From positions 2,976,001 through 3,040,000 of the forward strand of contig JBANAY010000003.1 of assembly GCA_037952775.1 (NCBI GenBank): a stretch of DNA of 64,000 bases, in the 5' to 3' direction. Shown here in pieces: positions 35,160 through 46,902 of this stretch (position 1 is the stretch's first letter; each line of letters starts with the position of its first letter). The position numbers and the translations under genes were made by a program. The DNA is from Clonostachys chloroleuca. Lineage: Eukaryota; Ascomycota; Sordariomycetes; Hypocreales; Bionectriaceae. The notes beneath the pieces are model-generated. The model was not told the origin of the DNA, did no database searches, and saw only the letters and a program-made list of their open reading frames with translations.

Positions 35160-37604
35160 ATGGGTTTCGGCGAGATTGATCAGAAGGCAATCAACTCTAT
35201 CCGCGTTTTGGCGGTACGTCACTCCCGACACAATGCCCCTCACTTGATTTCGTCCTGCCCCGCGATTTGATGGCGATGGCATGGGAGCAAAGCGCGCCCT
35301 CGCCTTTTGTTGAGATTCCAGCTAATATGGATTTTCTAGGTGGATGCCACCTTTGCCAGCAACTCTGGACACCCTGGTGCTCCCATGTAAGTCTTTGCCC
35401 AGCTCATTGGAGATGGTGCTTGCCATTGCTGAATGGAAACTAATCCGCTTAATCTAGGGGCATGGCGCCGGTCGCTCACGTCCTGTTCAACAACTTCATG
35501 AAGTTCAACCCCAAGAACCCCGACTGGTTGAACCGTGATCGTTTCGTTCTCTCGTAAGTCGCCCATTTAGCTCCTTTAGGAAGCTATGGCTTCGGTCAGA
35601 CTGACATTTTCCCTTCCCAGTAACGGCCACGGCTGCATGCTTCAATATGCTCTCCTTCACCTGTTCGGCTACGCTCTCTCCATTGACGACCTCAAGGCCT
35701 TCCGAGTAAGCCCATAGACCTGACAACGCAATTGAATACTAGACGGGAACCGAAGCTAATTGATCTATCCAGACAGTCGACAGCATCACCCCCGGCCACC
35801 CCGAGGCTCACGATACCCCAGGTATTGAGGTGACCACTGGTCCTCTGGGACAGGGTATTTGCAATGCCGTCGGTCTTGCCATGGCCCAGGCGCACACTGC
35901 CGCCACCTTCAACAAGCCCGGATTCACCATCTCTGACAACTACACCTACTGCTTCCTCGGTGATGGTTGCTTGATGGAGGGTGTCTCCAGTGAGGCCTCC
36001 TCTCTCGCTGGTCACCTCCAGCTGGGCAACCTGATTGCCATCTACGACGACAACCATATTTCTATTGACGGAGACACCAACGTCGCCTTCACTGAGGACG
36101 TTGTCAAGCGTTATGAATCCTACGGCTGGGAGGTTCTCGTCGTTGACGACGGTGACACCGACCTCAACTCCATTGAGGCTGCCATCAAGAAGGCCCAGCA
36201 GTCCAAGGACAAGCCTACCATTATCAAGCTCCGAACCACCATTGGTTATGGATCCCTCAACCAGGGCACCCACGGTGTCCACGGTTCTCCCCTCAAGGCT
36301 GACGATATCAAGCAGCTCAAGCAGAAGTTCGGCTTCAACCCCGACGAGAGCTTCGCTGTTCCCCAGGAGGTCTACGACTTCTACGGCAAGCACTCCTCCG
36401 CCGGTGCTGCCGCTGAGGAGGAGTGGAACAAGCTGCTCGCTCAGTACGCCGAGAAGTTCCCTAAGGAGCATGCCGACCTCATTCGCCGCCAGACTGGTGA
36501 CCTCCCCGAGGGCTGGGAGAAGGCTCTCCCTGTCTACACTCCTGCTGACCCCGCCATCGCTTCCCGCAAGCTCTCCGAGACTGTTCTGTCCAAGGTCGAG
36601 AGCGTCATTCCCGAGCTGTTCGGTGGTTCCGCTGATTTGACTGGCTCCAACCTTACCCGCTGGAAGGAGGCTGTTGACTTCCAGGCCCCCTCCACCGGCC
36701 TCGGTGACTACGCTGGACGCTATGTCCGCTACGGTGTCCGTGAGCACGCCATGGGTGCCATCATGAACGGTCTTGCCGCTTACGGTACCGTTCTGCCATA
36801 CTCCGGCACTTTCCTCAACTTCGTCTCTTACGCTGCCGGTGCTGTCCGTCTGTCCGCCCTTTCCCGGGTTCGCACCATCTGGGTCGCAACCCACGACTCC
36901 ATTGGTCTTGGTGAGGACGGCCCTACTCACCAGCCTATTGAGACTCTGGCTCACTTCCGTGCCCTCCCCAACAACATGGTCTGGCGCCCTGCCGACGGTA
37001 ACGAGACTAGCGCTGCCTACTACGTTGCCCTGACCTCCAAGCACACCCCCAGCATCATTGCTCTGTCTCGCCAGAACCTTCCTCAGCTCGAGGGCTCCAC
37101 CCTTGAGAAGGCCATCAAGGGTGGTTACGTTCTGCAGGAGGTTGAGGGTGCTCAGATCACTCTCATCTCTACTGGTTCCGAGGTTGGTATCACCGTTGAC
37201 GCTGCCAAGTACCTCTTGGACAAACACAGCATCAAGGCCCGTATTGTCTCCATCCCCTCATTCGAGGTCTTCGACTCCCAGTCTAAGGAGTACCGCCTCT
37301 CCGTCCTCCCCGATGGCATTCCTTCCCTCTCCATTGAGGTCATGACCACCTTGGGCTGGGAGCGATACAGCCACGAGCAGTTCGGTATCAACCGCTTCGG
37401 TGCTTCCGGTGCCTACAAGGACGTCTACAAGGTGAGTTAACCCAAGATCTATTGCTGCTTGAGCCAATACGCTAACACGATATGTAGAAATTCGAGTTCA
37501 CCCCTGAGGGTATCAGCAAGCGAGCCGTCGCTACCATCAACTTCTGGAAGGATGTCCCCAATATCCGCTCCCCTATCAACCGTGCTTTTGAGCAGCTGAT
37601 CTAA
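35160..37604 (+). CDS. tkl1: Transketolase
   Basis: Six exons, 35160-35213, 35340-35386, 35458-35553, 35621-35705, 35773-37431 and 37488-37604, encode 685 residues, the normal family length. Recognisable blocks are [16 protein letters not shown] with the substrate-binding His, [15 protein letters not shown], and the thiamine diphosphate and metal motif [20 protein letters not shown]. Also present are the pyrimidine-domain block [29 protein letters not shown], and the C-terminal domain ending RAFEQLI. The enzyme transfers two-carbon units between sugar phosphates in the non-oxidative pentose phosphate pathway in the cytosol. Codon use is strongly biased toward C-ending codons, a mark of high expression. 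That bias also produces a spurious 511-codon open frame on the opposite strand. Four short introns crowd the first 100 codons. Confidence 0.97.
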
Positions 37605-38019
37605 AAGTCTGGCTGTATCGGATAAAATGAAGGATTTACAGGCTGATGAAATGCAGGGTATGGAGCATGTGATTGATTTATGACTTTTATTCTTTCTGGC
37701 AATAATAAATAGACGAAACGTAAAAAGAGGACTGAATGACATGATGGAAACGAGATGTATCCATCTGCTACGGCGTGTGATTTCACTCGACGTGACTGAC
37801 ATCTATAACTCCGCGCTGCCGAAAGGTAACAGATCCCAAAAAAGAGACTTTTCCATCAATACTCCATATCAGGTAGTTTTGACCAAGTTCCCATTCCCGT
37901 GAAATTGCAATAAGGTGGGCTGAGGGACAATTGTTGCGACGTAATGCGATGCGACGCGATGCTGACAGGGACTTTGGAAAGGATGGTGAAACAAAGGGAC
38001 GGGCTATCGTGAGCGTGCT
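37605..38019. other. Convergent intergenic region after transketolase
   Basis: AT-rich 3' untranslated sequence of two convergent genes. No other feature is seen. Confidence 0.5.
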
Positions 38020-38556
38020 TCAAGAGTTTTCGCTCGCCCATTCCCTTTGGAAATCCCTCCCAACTCTTTCGAGTTTCGCAGCTGCCTTTCTTGCCTCTCG
38101 GGCTTGATCGGCCGAGCCAGCGACAACGATAGAGACCAGGGCCGGTGGAGCATCCTCAGCCTGGAGGTCACCGTCCGAGCTCGCTGGGCGGTCATCAACC
38201 TCTCCAACTTCCCCCTCCCATTCTCCAGCCTTCTGGCTCCCTCCATTCGCACCGCCCTCATCCTTGGCCGTCGGGGGCCGGGACCGTTCATGGCGCTGTG
38301 TAGGAACTCGAACGGCGGCGGGGTCGAGGAAGGACTGGAGAATGACGGGCCCGCGGTCGGGGTACTCGACCATGATGCGCTCCGGGGCGCCGAGCTTCAC
38401 TCGCTGGCAGGCGGTTTGGGACGCCAAAGCCGTGTTGGAGAGCGCTGTGAGCGACTCCAGGTGGGATTGGGACCTCGAGGAGCTGATGAGGGGCGTGAGT
38501 GAGACATCGGTGAGGTGCATGGAGATGGCGGGGTGCTGGGAGGGTAGGCTGGTCAT
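38020..38556 (-). CDS. Uncharacterised conserved protein with a possible roadblock/LC7-like fold
   Basis: An intronless frame of 178 codons starts at the ATG at 38556. The upstream in-frame extension lacks another ATG. I recognise no named family with certainty. The visible order is a hydrophobic strand pair (AISMHLTDVSLTPLISSS), a helix (LESLTALSNTALASQTACQR), strands (ERIMVEYPDRGPVILQSFL), a disordered insertion of about 70 residues rich in Gly, Glu and Arg, a strand (PALVSIVVAGSA) and a C-terminal helix (AREARKAAAKLERVGRDFQ). This beta-beta-alpha-beta-beta-alpha order is that of roadblock/LC7 proteins such as Ragulator and EGO subunits, which would place it at the vacuole in TORC1 signalling. 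That assignment is inference from pattern alone. It could also be an unrelated small alpha/beta protein. Composition and position argue for a real gene. Confidence 0.65.
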   Translation of the reverse strand: MTSLPSQHPAISMHLTDVSLTPLISSSRSQSHLESLTALSNTALASQTACQRVKLGAPERIMVEYPDRGPVILQSFLDPAAVRVPTQRHERSRPPTAKDEGGANGGSQKAGEWEGEVGEVDDRPASSDGDLQAEDAPPALVSIVVAGSADQAREARKAAAKLERVGRDFQREWASENS

Positions 38557-41109
38557 GATGGGCGAGCGCTGGAGGGAAGTTGAGTCCCCTGCTGCTCGCA
38601 CGATCGAGGGAGGCCAGGAAGTCTGGAGATGAGGCTCTAGGACGGGGACAGGAGGAGCGGGGTGTGCGGATTGGAATGAGGAGGAGGAGAAAGGGCCATT
38701 GAACGTAGGTATTTAATCGACGGAATGGTGTCGATTGTGTCTGTTGGGGCGTTTTCTACATACACCCATACATATCTGAGATCAACCATGGCCCCCGTCT
38801 TCCCCTCCTCCTCGCGCTTGCCTCCCACATCATCTGCCATATCGCTACCTACCTCTCTGGCCTTTTACCCCACTATCTCTGCTGCATGCCCTTCGCGCTG
38901 GAGTGGTGAGGTGCATGCAGGGGGGAGGAGTTTGGTTCAGTTCACCTGAAGAGCTATAGCGCGTGCACCATATGACGACATGGGCTCGAGCCATCTCGTG
39001 CATTGCCGACAATGGGAGACGGACCCGACCGAGCTTTACCAGTTTACCTGTTAGCAGGCTCGGTATGGCCAAACCTCAAATTGCTGCTAGTACTAATTAC
39101 GCCTAGAAAGTTGGCCGGCTGGGAGGGGGAGAGCGGACGACAAGAGGAACGAAGGTTGAGGGGTAGGAGGAGCCCCGAGAGAGCGCTCCCAGGCCTCCAA
39201 CACCTGTTCTGCGGGAATGTCTTGGGTCCCAGGTATTTGTTATATAAAACAACGGACGCTGAACCGGGATCGCCAGTGGTTGACTACCTGCGGGGCTAGC
39301 GAGTGAATTGGATTAGGGCACTACGGAGAGCTCCACGGCCGATCGCTCCGAAGTTGGGGAGGGTGCAACGGTCGTGTACCGGACCTGGCTCCCGTCACTG
39401 GCCATGGCCAACCTTGAGGAGGGGAGGGTCCAATTGTAGAAGAGTGTGCAGGCGCCCGCGATGCTAAACGAAGATGTGTTTGCGCTGCGAGCCAGTGTTC
39501 AGGATCCCGCACTGCACTGTGGTTGACAGCAGGCCCTGCCGCCAGAGAGATGTTTGCTCTAAGCTCATTCTTGCATGATATGAGCTAACTAGTTGGCCCT
39601 CTCTTTATCTTCCACCTAACTATCTACATCTAGGCTACGCTCAAACCACATCACTAGCATGAGCAGGTAATCTGGATGCTATCCTCGGTTGTGGGCTGTG
39701 ACGAGCAAGCAAGCACTCGCTGATGGGGTCGGCCAAGGAGGGGGAGGGCTCTTATGGGGACACACGCATGAATGTCGATTCCCACATGTTAGCTTCCCTC
39801 ACGTCGGATGCCAGGCAAGCATGATGACACTGATCGATGTTGTGCGTCTGACACACGAGCTTCCGGTTGTTCAACTGCCAGCCGTTTCACCAGGGTTGAA
39901 ACCAAATAAAACCCATTTTCGGCGATGCGCTGGCTTCGTCTTTTGGGTGTGCTCTCAAAACCTGCGCGGTCGGCTAGTGGTCACCTCGCTGCTGGCTGCT
40001 TCATAAGCGGATCGCATTATCGATCAATAGGCATGCAGAGCCAGAGCAAGAGGAGGGGGGAAGAAGGAGTCCGGTTACCACGTAGCCAGCTGGAGACGAT
40101 TGGTAGCTTAACTCCGCTTCCTCCAAGTCTGACCAGTCGCACAAGCTATCTGCCATGCTGAACAGCAATCAACTTTTTTTCTACCCTCGTTCCCGGCGTA
40201 TGGCAGATATTATTCTCGCTGCCTGATTTGCAAGAGAGCAAGGAGCGTGTTGTTTGAAGAATCCGGCATGACTTTGCTAATGCAATTGGATGCGGAATGG
40301 ATGTCGCATTATGGCATTGCTGTCCCAGCGGGTCCTGTTCGTGGATGGTTCTAGAGGACTCTTGTTGTTGTCCGGGCACACAGATAGGAGTAGGTGCGGG
40401 CAAGGTTTGGGAATGGGGGAGGAGCCGTAGCAGAATGGAGGATTGTTAAGGTGATGTGATGGATGCATGCGTGCATCGATGCCTGTTGCTGGAACGAATG
40501 ATCGCAACGGACCAGCCTATGGGCCGACGGCCTGGCAATGGGTGTTAGTGGTGAAACAATGCCAAACCAGCACGCTACGGCACAGGGCACGGGCAGCCAC
40601 CCAAGCCAGCCCGAAGTACCATCCCACCCGTTTTGCGTGCCATGCGACATGATCACCCTCAACCCCAGGCCAGCATCCAGCGCTGGTGTGGAGCTTTTTT
40701 TTCAACTTGCCCCAAAAGCTTGGTGGAGTGCATCGCCATCGACTTCTCATCAACCCTTCTCTCACTCTTCCATTTCTCTCCCCCCTTCTTCTTTTGCTCT
40801 CCCCCCTTATTCCTACATCCGAGCTGTCCTCAAGTGTGCCTGGGTGTGCTATTGTTCCGCCCCCGGCCATTCCTCAGCCAGCCGGTTTCCGTTTTCTTTG
40901 CATTGGCTTCTATTCTCTTTTGGGTTTCTTCTGGCGCCGCAGGGTTTGGTTGGGCCACGTCCAACGTGTTGTCGTTTCTTTTTGCTCCGATATTCCATCA
41001 GCTTTCCCGGACGCTGGCACATGGTCGCTCGCCTCCGTCCTCTTAATTCTCCCCTGACCCCTCGCCCGACCCTCTATCCATCGACACTCCCCGTCTAACC
41101 CGTCACAAC
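38557..41109. other. Gene-poor region with the CT-rich leader of the Barentsz gene
   Basis: About 2.5 kb between divergent starts. No protein is recognisable. Positions about 40685-41109 are heavily CT-rich and form the probable 5' leader. Open frames in that stretch (for example 40538-41098) are Pro/Ser/Phe-rich products of the base composition and are not called. Confidence 0.5.
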
Positions 41110-43285
41110 ATGGCTTCTGCAAGGCGGAGAAAGATCGGCCATCGCCGCAGAGTCGAGGACGAGGGCGACGATGATGGCGGCCCGGAAGGCCTCGAACTCG
41201 ATGATGACTCGATGAGCGACGGATCGTCAGGAACCGACGATGGAGATGCCTCCGAGGATAGCGATACCAGTAACATTGATGAGATGTCACCGACCGGCCC
41301 GGACGCTCGAAAGACCACGAACGGAGTTCCTAAAACGACCACCCGCACATCGGCCGTCAAGAACAACGCCCAACCCGAGAAGAAGGCTGTCACGGATACG
41401 GAGATGATGCTGAATGGCCTCACCATCGCGGACGATTCCGCCCCTGCTGAGGATCTTCACTTCGACGAGGTCTCGACGGCAGCGCCCAAGTCGCCATCAG
41501 CGCCAGTGGTTGTCAGCTCCGCATCGGCCGCTCGCCCGCCCGCCGAGTCGTCTGAGAATCGCCGGCGCCAGGAGCATGATAATTACAGGCGGAAAAGGGA
41601 TGAGGACCCAGCCTTTGTGCCCAATCGGGGATCCTTCTTCATGCATGACCATCGCCATGCTGGCCCTGCTGCGAATGGGTTCCGACCTTTCGGAAGGGGT
41701 CGAGGTCGGGGAGGCTTCGGTGGTGGTGTCGGGGGACCGTTTTCTCCAATGAAGTAAGTTCTATCTGATGCTCATGTTTGCGTCTTGCCGCTGACCTGCT
41801 CTCCTTAGTTCGATGTACCGCCCGAATGACCCTACGACTAATTCTCAGTGGACTCATGATATGCATGAAACGGTCGTCGAGCCGACAAGACCCCGGCATC
41901 GCCATATGAATAGCAGCGAGGGCCCGGCGAACGGCAACGGCTTCATTCCAACTTGCCAACCGAACCCAACACCAATCAATCGCACACTCTCTACGGAGAA
42001 GCATATCGGAAATGCCCAGATTCGAGTCCTTTTACCGGAGATGAAGGCGCCGGTCGTCAAGCCGGGTGTTGCCGTCAAGCAATACACCAAGCTCCCCGAT
42101 CACCGACCGCCTCTTCGACGAGACAAGCCCGTTCGAATTTCCCTTCCTCAGCGCCCACCTCGATATATTTACCCCGCTGTTGATAGGTCCTTCGTCTTCA
42201 TCCCTCGTGCCATGCGCCCCAACCAGCAACGCACGCGTGGAGGAAAACCCCGTTCCGGATATGGTTCTGTCGGCGGCTTTTCAAGACGGACGAGTGTCTT
42301 TGGTGGTAGCTACTATGGCAGCATGTATTCCCCGAGCATCGCTATGAGCAGGAGGTCTTCCATTGGGTATGACCGTGAGAGTACATTCTCTCCTGCGGGA
42401 TCTGTCATGTCTCGCTCTGCTCTGCCTGTCGATAACCCAAGGCCGGTTGTCCGCTTGCCTCCAGCTCCACGCCCAGATGTGCTGGCCACAGGGCTCGTTG
42501 ACGTTTCTGGACCACCAGCTCTCCAGGTTCCTGTTGTCCCCAACATGGTACCACCACCGCAGCCCCCTATGCAAGAAAACCGTCCCGCCGATATTCCTAT
42601 TCACCAACCTCGTCCCAAGAAGAATATCTCTGTAGCGGATATAGAGTCACCCGCTCTCGCTCAAGGACCTCAGGCCTTCCAACAACCATTCCATCAACAA
42701 ATGCCCGTCCAAGTGTCCAATGGGTACCAGAAGGAAACACACTCCCGCCAACCTTCGCACCTGTCTCATCCCTCGGTCGGAACACCCTTGTCTCAGATCC
42801 CAGAGCGAGCCATTCATGCTGCCCCGTTTCAGCCAAACGTCTATGGACAGCCGCAATATTACAATCACCAACCGTACCAAGGCCAGGCGCAGCAGCCGTA
42901 CTATTACCCTCAGGGCTATTCCACATCCAGCATGCCTGGCCAAGCTCCTGTGCCTCAATACCTTGGCACCGGACAGCAGCCGCCTCCCAGTGGCTTTCCA
43001 CCCCAAAACCAACCTGGTCAGATGCCTGGCCATCCCGTTGGTCCCGAGCCAGTTCCGCCTGCCAATAACCTAGTTGCCCAAGAGGCCAATGGCATGGTCT
43101 ACTACTACGACGCCTCACAAATTCCACAAATTTCACAAATTCCACAAATGAATACATACCAACCCTATTCGACCCCTCAGAGTTATCAACCTGGAGTCAT
43201 GGGCATGGGCGGCATGGTAACGCCAAGCCCAGATGGCTACTACTACCCCCAACCAGCGCCAGGTATGGTTTACTATTCTCAATAA
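41110..43285 (+). CDS. Barentsz/CASC3 (MLN51)-like exon junction complex protein
   Basis: Two exons, 41110-41753 and 41809-43285, give about 706 residues. The N-terminus starts with a basic patch (ARRRKIGHRRR) followed by an acidic Asp/Ser/Gly-rich stretch. At about 165-190 there is a Btz (SELOR) motif, RRKRDEDPAFVPNRGSFFMHD. In animal Barentsz this is the segment that clamps eIF4AIII and RNA in the exon junction complex. An Arg/Gly-rich stretch follows. The second exon has a short conserved block (RPPRYIYPAVDRSFVFIPRAMRPNQ) that may be a second eIF4AIII-contacting piece, then a long disordered tail rich in Pro, Gln and Tyr. The protein should act on spliced mRNA in nucleus and cytoplasm. The core motif is convincing, while the rest is low complexity, so function is inferred from that motif. 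Confidence 0.8.
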
Positions 43286-46200
43286 ATAAAATACCCGATT
43301 TCATCGAACGTCGTCTTTGGATGACCCTGGAGCACACCTTTTTTTTTTTTTTTTTTTCACTGTGCCTATTTTAGCTACCTCTTCTTCGTCTCCATCCACG
43401 CTGCGGACCGTGCAGTTGGCGATAACTCTTGGGCCTGGCGGCAAGGGCTCACCATTGCCACATGAGATTTGGAAGGGTCTTTCAACAACTGAGACACGTA
43501 GTTGGTCTATTTGTACCTGTTTAATATCCTGGGCATCAAGCATTGACGGAGCCTCGCAAACCATTTCGATGGATGATACGCAACGTGTGTTTCTTGGGCT
43601 GGGGCATCTTTAGCAAACCAAAAAGTTCAGGTGCTTGTTGTTAATAGCGGAAAGTATCTTACCAGCGTCAGCAATCACTCGTTCACTTCTGTCGTGTTTC
43701 TTCAAGGGCACGAGAGTAAGAAAAATGCATAAAAAAGGGGAGAGGCCAGCCCTCGGCGGTGGTTCTTGGTTTGGCGGCCGGAAAGGTGGTTCTCCGCAGG
43801 GCTGACCTCGTTCCCACCACCATCGTCTTTTTCGTTATGTGCAAGGTGTCTCTTTTTCCCCCTGTCTGCGTGGTGGGTTTCGTTTACTTTTTCCTCTGGT
43901 CTTATCTTACCATGTTGTATCTCGCCGTGTGTACGGCGTGTCCCTTTGTCTCCCCCCTCTTACGGCTGATCAAAGCTTGCGCGGTGTTTTGTACCCATCA
44001 CGGTCTGGGTGTTTCTGGTGTTGTGGGCAATATAGGAAGGAGGGCCAATGTTTCCAGCACGCTGTATTAAGGGACTTGTCTGGTAGTTCACTCTTGTGGT
44101 AGGGAAATGGAAAGAAGAAAAAAGATAAAGACATTGCGTTGGCGCCAACAATATTGAGCTTTGATTTTTGTGACTGGGTTTGGTCTTTTGCTTGTTCTGT
44201 GATTTGATTCAGGTCGGGAGTGCTGTTGGCAGTAGGGAGTAGGATGCCCCTTGCATTGAGTTGGGGGCTGGGAGTTTTGACGTGTTACTGCAAGGGCTGT
44301 CTCTGGTCGTCATTGTGGGATAATTGAGGGTTATTTATCGCTCTCGCCGGATGATGGGAAGCACTTTGGTTTGGATGGCTACCGAAGTCGATTGGGAGTG
44401 TCCTGAGGGGAAATGGGATACGATGACACGGAGAAGCTGGGGTTTCCTCTGATGATCCCTAGCAATCTTCTGGCCAGGACATTACAAGACAGCAGGCCTA
44501 CATTTGAAAGATGAACAAAATATTAAGCTAATTATGCAAGTATGATCTTAAGAACGTATTGAAGATTAAATACTACCCAGATTTGGTAGCGTTGGCTACG
44601 GCGATGAGCGTTGATCGACATTGAAGAGCCACTGATCAACAATGCAAACTTTCCAAGCTTCTCCCGATGACGGACATCTGCTTGTAGATTATTATAGTAG
44701 CGACAAAGAAATCGGTGGGAAGATATCCAACATTTCACATCGTGGTGCTCGCCTATGGTGAGTAAGCGGGCTGATTCAACTCTCTCCTGCACAAAAGTTC
44801 CGTCGGTTGGGGGGCTATCACAAGGAGTAATAGTAGGGATTGATTGTTTTTTACTATACTAGACATCACTTGCTGGAATAGGCTACAGGAGAGTACATAC
44901 ATATCATGTATGCAGTATACGTAGACGTCGGAGAAAAGATAACTGATGGAGCGAGCTGCCACGGTATCGAGTCCTGTCAGCCTGCGTGCAGGTGTGGCGA
45001 CGATTTCAGCTACCCGGAGCCAATAGCAAGCGAGCATGACGTCTTCTGCATTATATTGCACCCTAATTTGAAGCGGACCGGACTTGTAGGTTCGAGAACG
45101 ACGCCGCCGTGCGACACACTGGAATAAGCAGCAGGAAGCTGAAGAACAGGCGTGAGCATCCATGGGAGTGGAGAGGGGTCGGCCAGCTGCGTCTTCGTCT
45201 CAGGCAGCAGACCTGAAATGGCACAACATGTAACCTGGCGAATGCGGAGGCTGCGGCACGACGTATTTACGTATACCTCAAGACATTCGACCTACATAGA
45301 GTAGCTTCCTTTGCAGATGTTGGAACCCAGTTTGCTAAAAGGTAATTTCTACCCCGCTGGGTGATTGGTCAACTGGTGCATACCTTAGGGAGATGGGTTG
45401 AGTTCCCTGGTATTTTCAGCCTTGGAAGAATACCTAGGTCACGATATGTAGCAGGCAGGCCGGCTTCCTGCAGTATGGGTTGGGGGGAGGCATCAATCGG
45501 GACGGATGGCGATGTGCTGCTTCTGTCTCTGGTCCCCACCTCCATCATTAGTAATTGATTCGCCTCAGGAGACCGAGGTAGGAGGGCGATCTTCCATTCG
45601 GAGGCAAGGGCCGCGTGCGATTGTGCGAGTGTCCAGCCTGGCTGAGTCAAGTGCTGATTTGCCTCCTTAGCAGAGCACACCTGTGAGGCATTACACCCGA
45701 GCATTACGCAGGCTGGTGGTCGCCTGGCCATCCGGGGCTGGGAAGGCAGTCAGTGAGGCGAACGCATATACATGTACCGACCTACAGGTACAGCCCAGGA
45801 TAGGTACATGCACCCTCCCGACACTGCCTCTGCCTTGCGTAGCCCTCTACCTGCTGCTAGGCACGACTTGCGGCGGCACGGTTGCCTAGACTGCCGGCAT
45901 CCCCACCAGGGTCTGGCCTGGCCGAGTAGAGAGTTTCAAAATAGGGCGCTTTGGTTGACAAACGTATGCGCTAGGGAGCGAAGGTTTCCGGCAAGAGTGA
46001 ATTCAATGCTCCCTGGGCGATGGACCGCTTGACGTACGTATCTGTTCTAGGCAGCGTCCGTGCTCGAGAGCTTCCCGCGTGACAGTATGGGGGCCAGCAT
46101 GGTGCCTTGACTCTGGGCAAATGGTACCATCGGCTGGTTGGTTGGTAGCGTGCCTGTGGGAGGGGCGCGGTGGAGCTGGCCAGAAGGGCGTCCTCCGTAT

Positions 46201-46902
46201 CCGGGGCATCCTGAGGAGCGATTGGCAGTGTAACCCGCGCCATGGGCGATTACATCAACATGTCGGGTTGGTACCTTGTGCTGTGCGGACCAGTCTGTGT
46301 TCCCTCCTGTAGACGTGCCTCCCAGGCCCCCTAGCTGCGCCCCCCTGTCCCTCAAGGCAATCGACCACCCAGAGAGCTCTAGCGCGATGGGGCAGGAGAC
46401 CCAGGCCCAGATACGTCTTCCTCCACACCTGCAGCGTGCAGCTCACTACATCCACCGTGCGCAGACCGACCGAAAGGCAACTCTACCATCCATTATCGCT
46501 CCCAGCAGCTCTGTCGTGACCTCTTTCCTTCTTCACCACCCTCCATCTACCCCATCTCCAACCATCGATATCTGTCTTCATATCTCTTGTCGGCATCGGT
46601 CTGGGGATTTCCCCCATCATTTGCGCATCGTACAGTACAGAGGAGGCGGTAGCATTCAATTGATCCCGCCTTTTCCTTCTTATCGCCGCAGTACTGATAA
46701 CCATTCACCGTCTTCGTCACCGTCACCGCTGTGAGTTGCACCCCCATGCGAGGTTGATGCCTTCTCCCACCACGTGCTGCACACCGTGTTTGGAAGATTA
46801 GAACAGTTTGTTCAAAACACTAAACAAACTTTGCCGTCCATGAACAATATCTAACATCATTCCCCCCCTTGTCCTATAGAGCTCTGCATTGATTTCCCCA
46901 TC
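43286..46902. other. Long intergenic region between the Barentsz and Nbr1 genes
   Basis: About 3.6 kb. The left part, with its homopolymer T run and GT-rich sequence to about 44350, is probably a 3' untranslated region. The right part, from about 46300, is CT-rich and is the probable leader of the Nbr1 gene. I find no convincing coding sequence or RNA gene between them. Open frames near 44530-45160 and 45970-46350 have no recognisable domain. Confidence 0.5.
43339..43357. repeat. Run of 19 T
   Basis: An uninterrupted run of 19 T lies about 55 bases after the stop codon of the Barentsz gene. It is a simple homopolymer in the 3' untranslated region and its exact length may be unreliable. Confidence 0.9.

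Noticed and set aside
35692..37227. 511-codon open frame antisense to transketolase
   Set aside because: It is a by-product of the strong C-ending codon bias of the transketolase gene. It has no domain and a repetitive Gly/Val/Leu composition.
40538..41098. Open frames in the CT-rich stretch before the Barentsz gene
   Set aside because: They are Pro/Ser/Phe-rich products of a pyrimidine-rich leader, in several frames at once.
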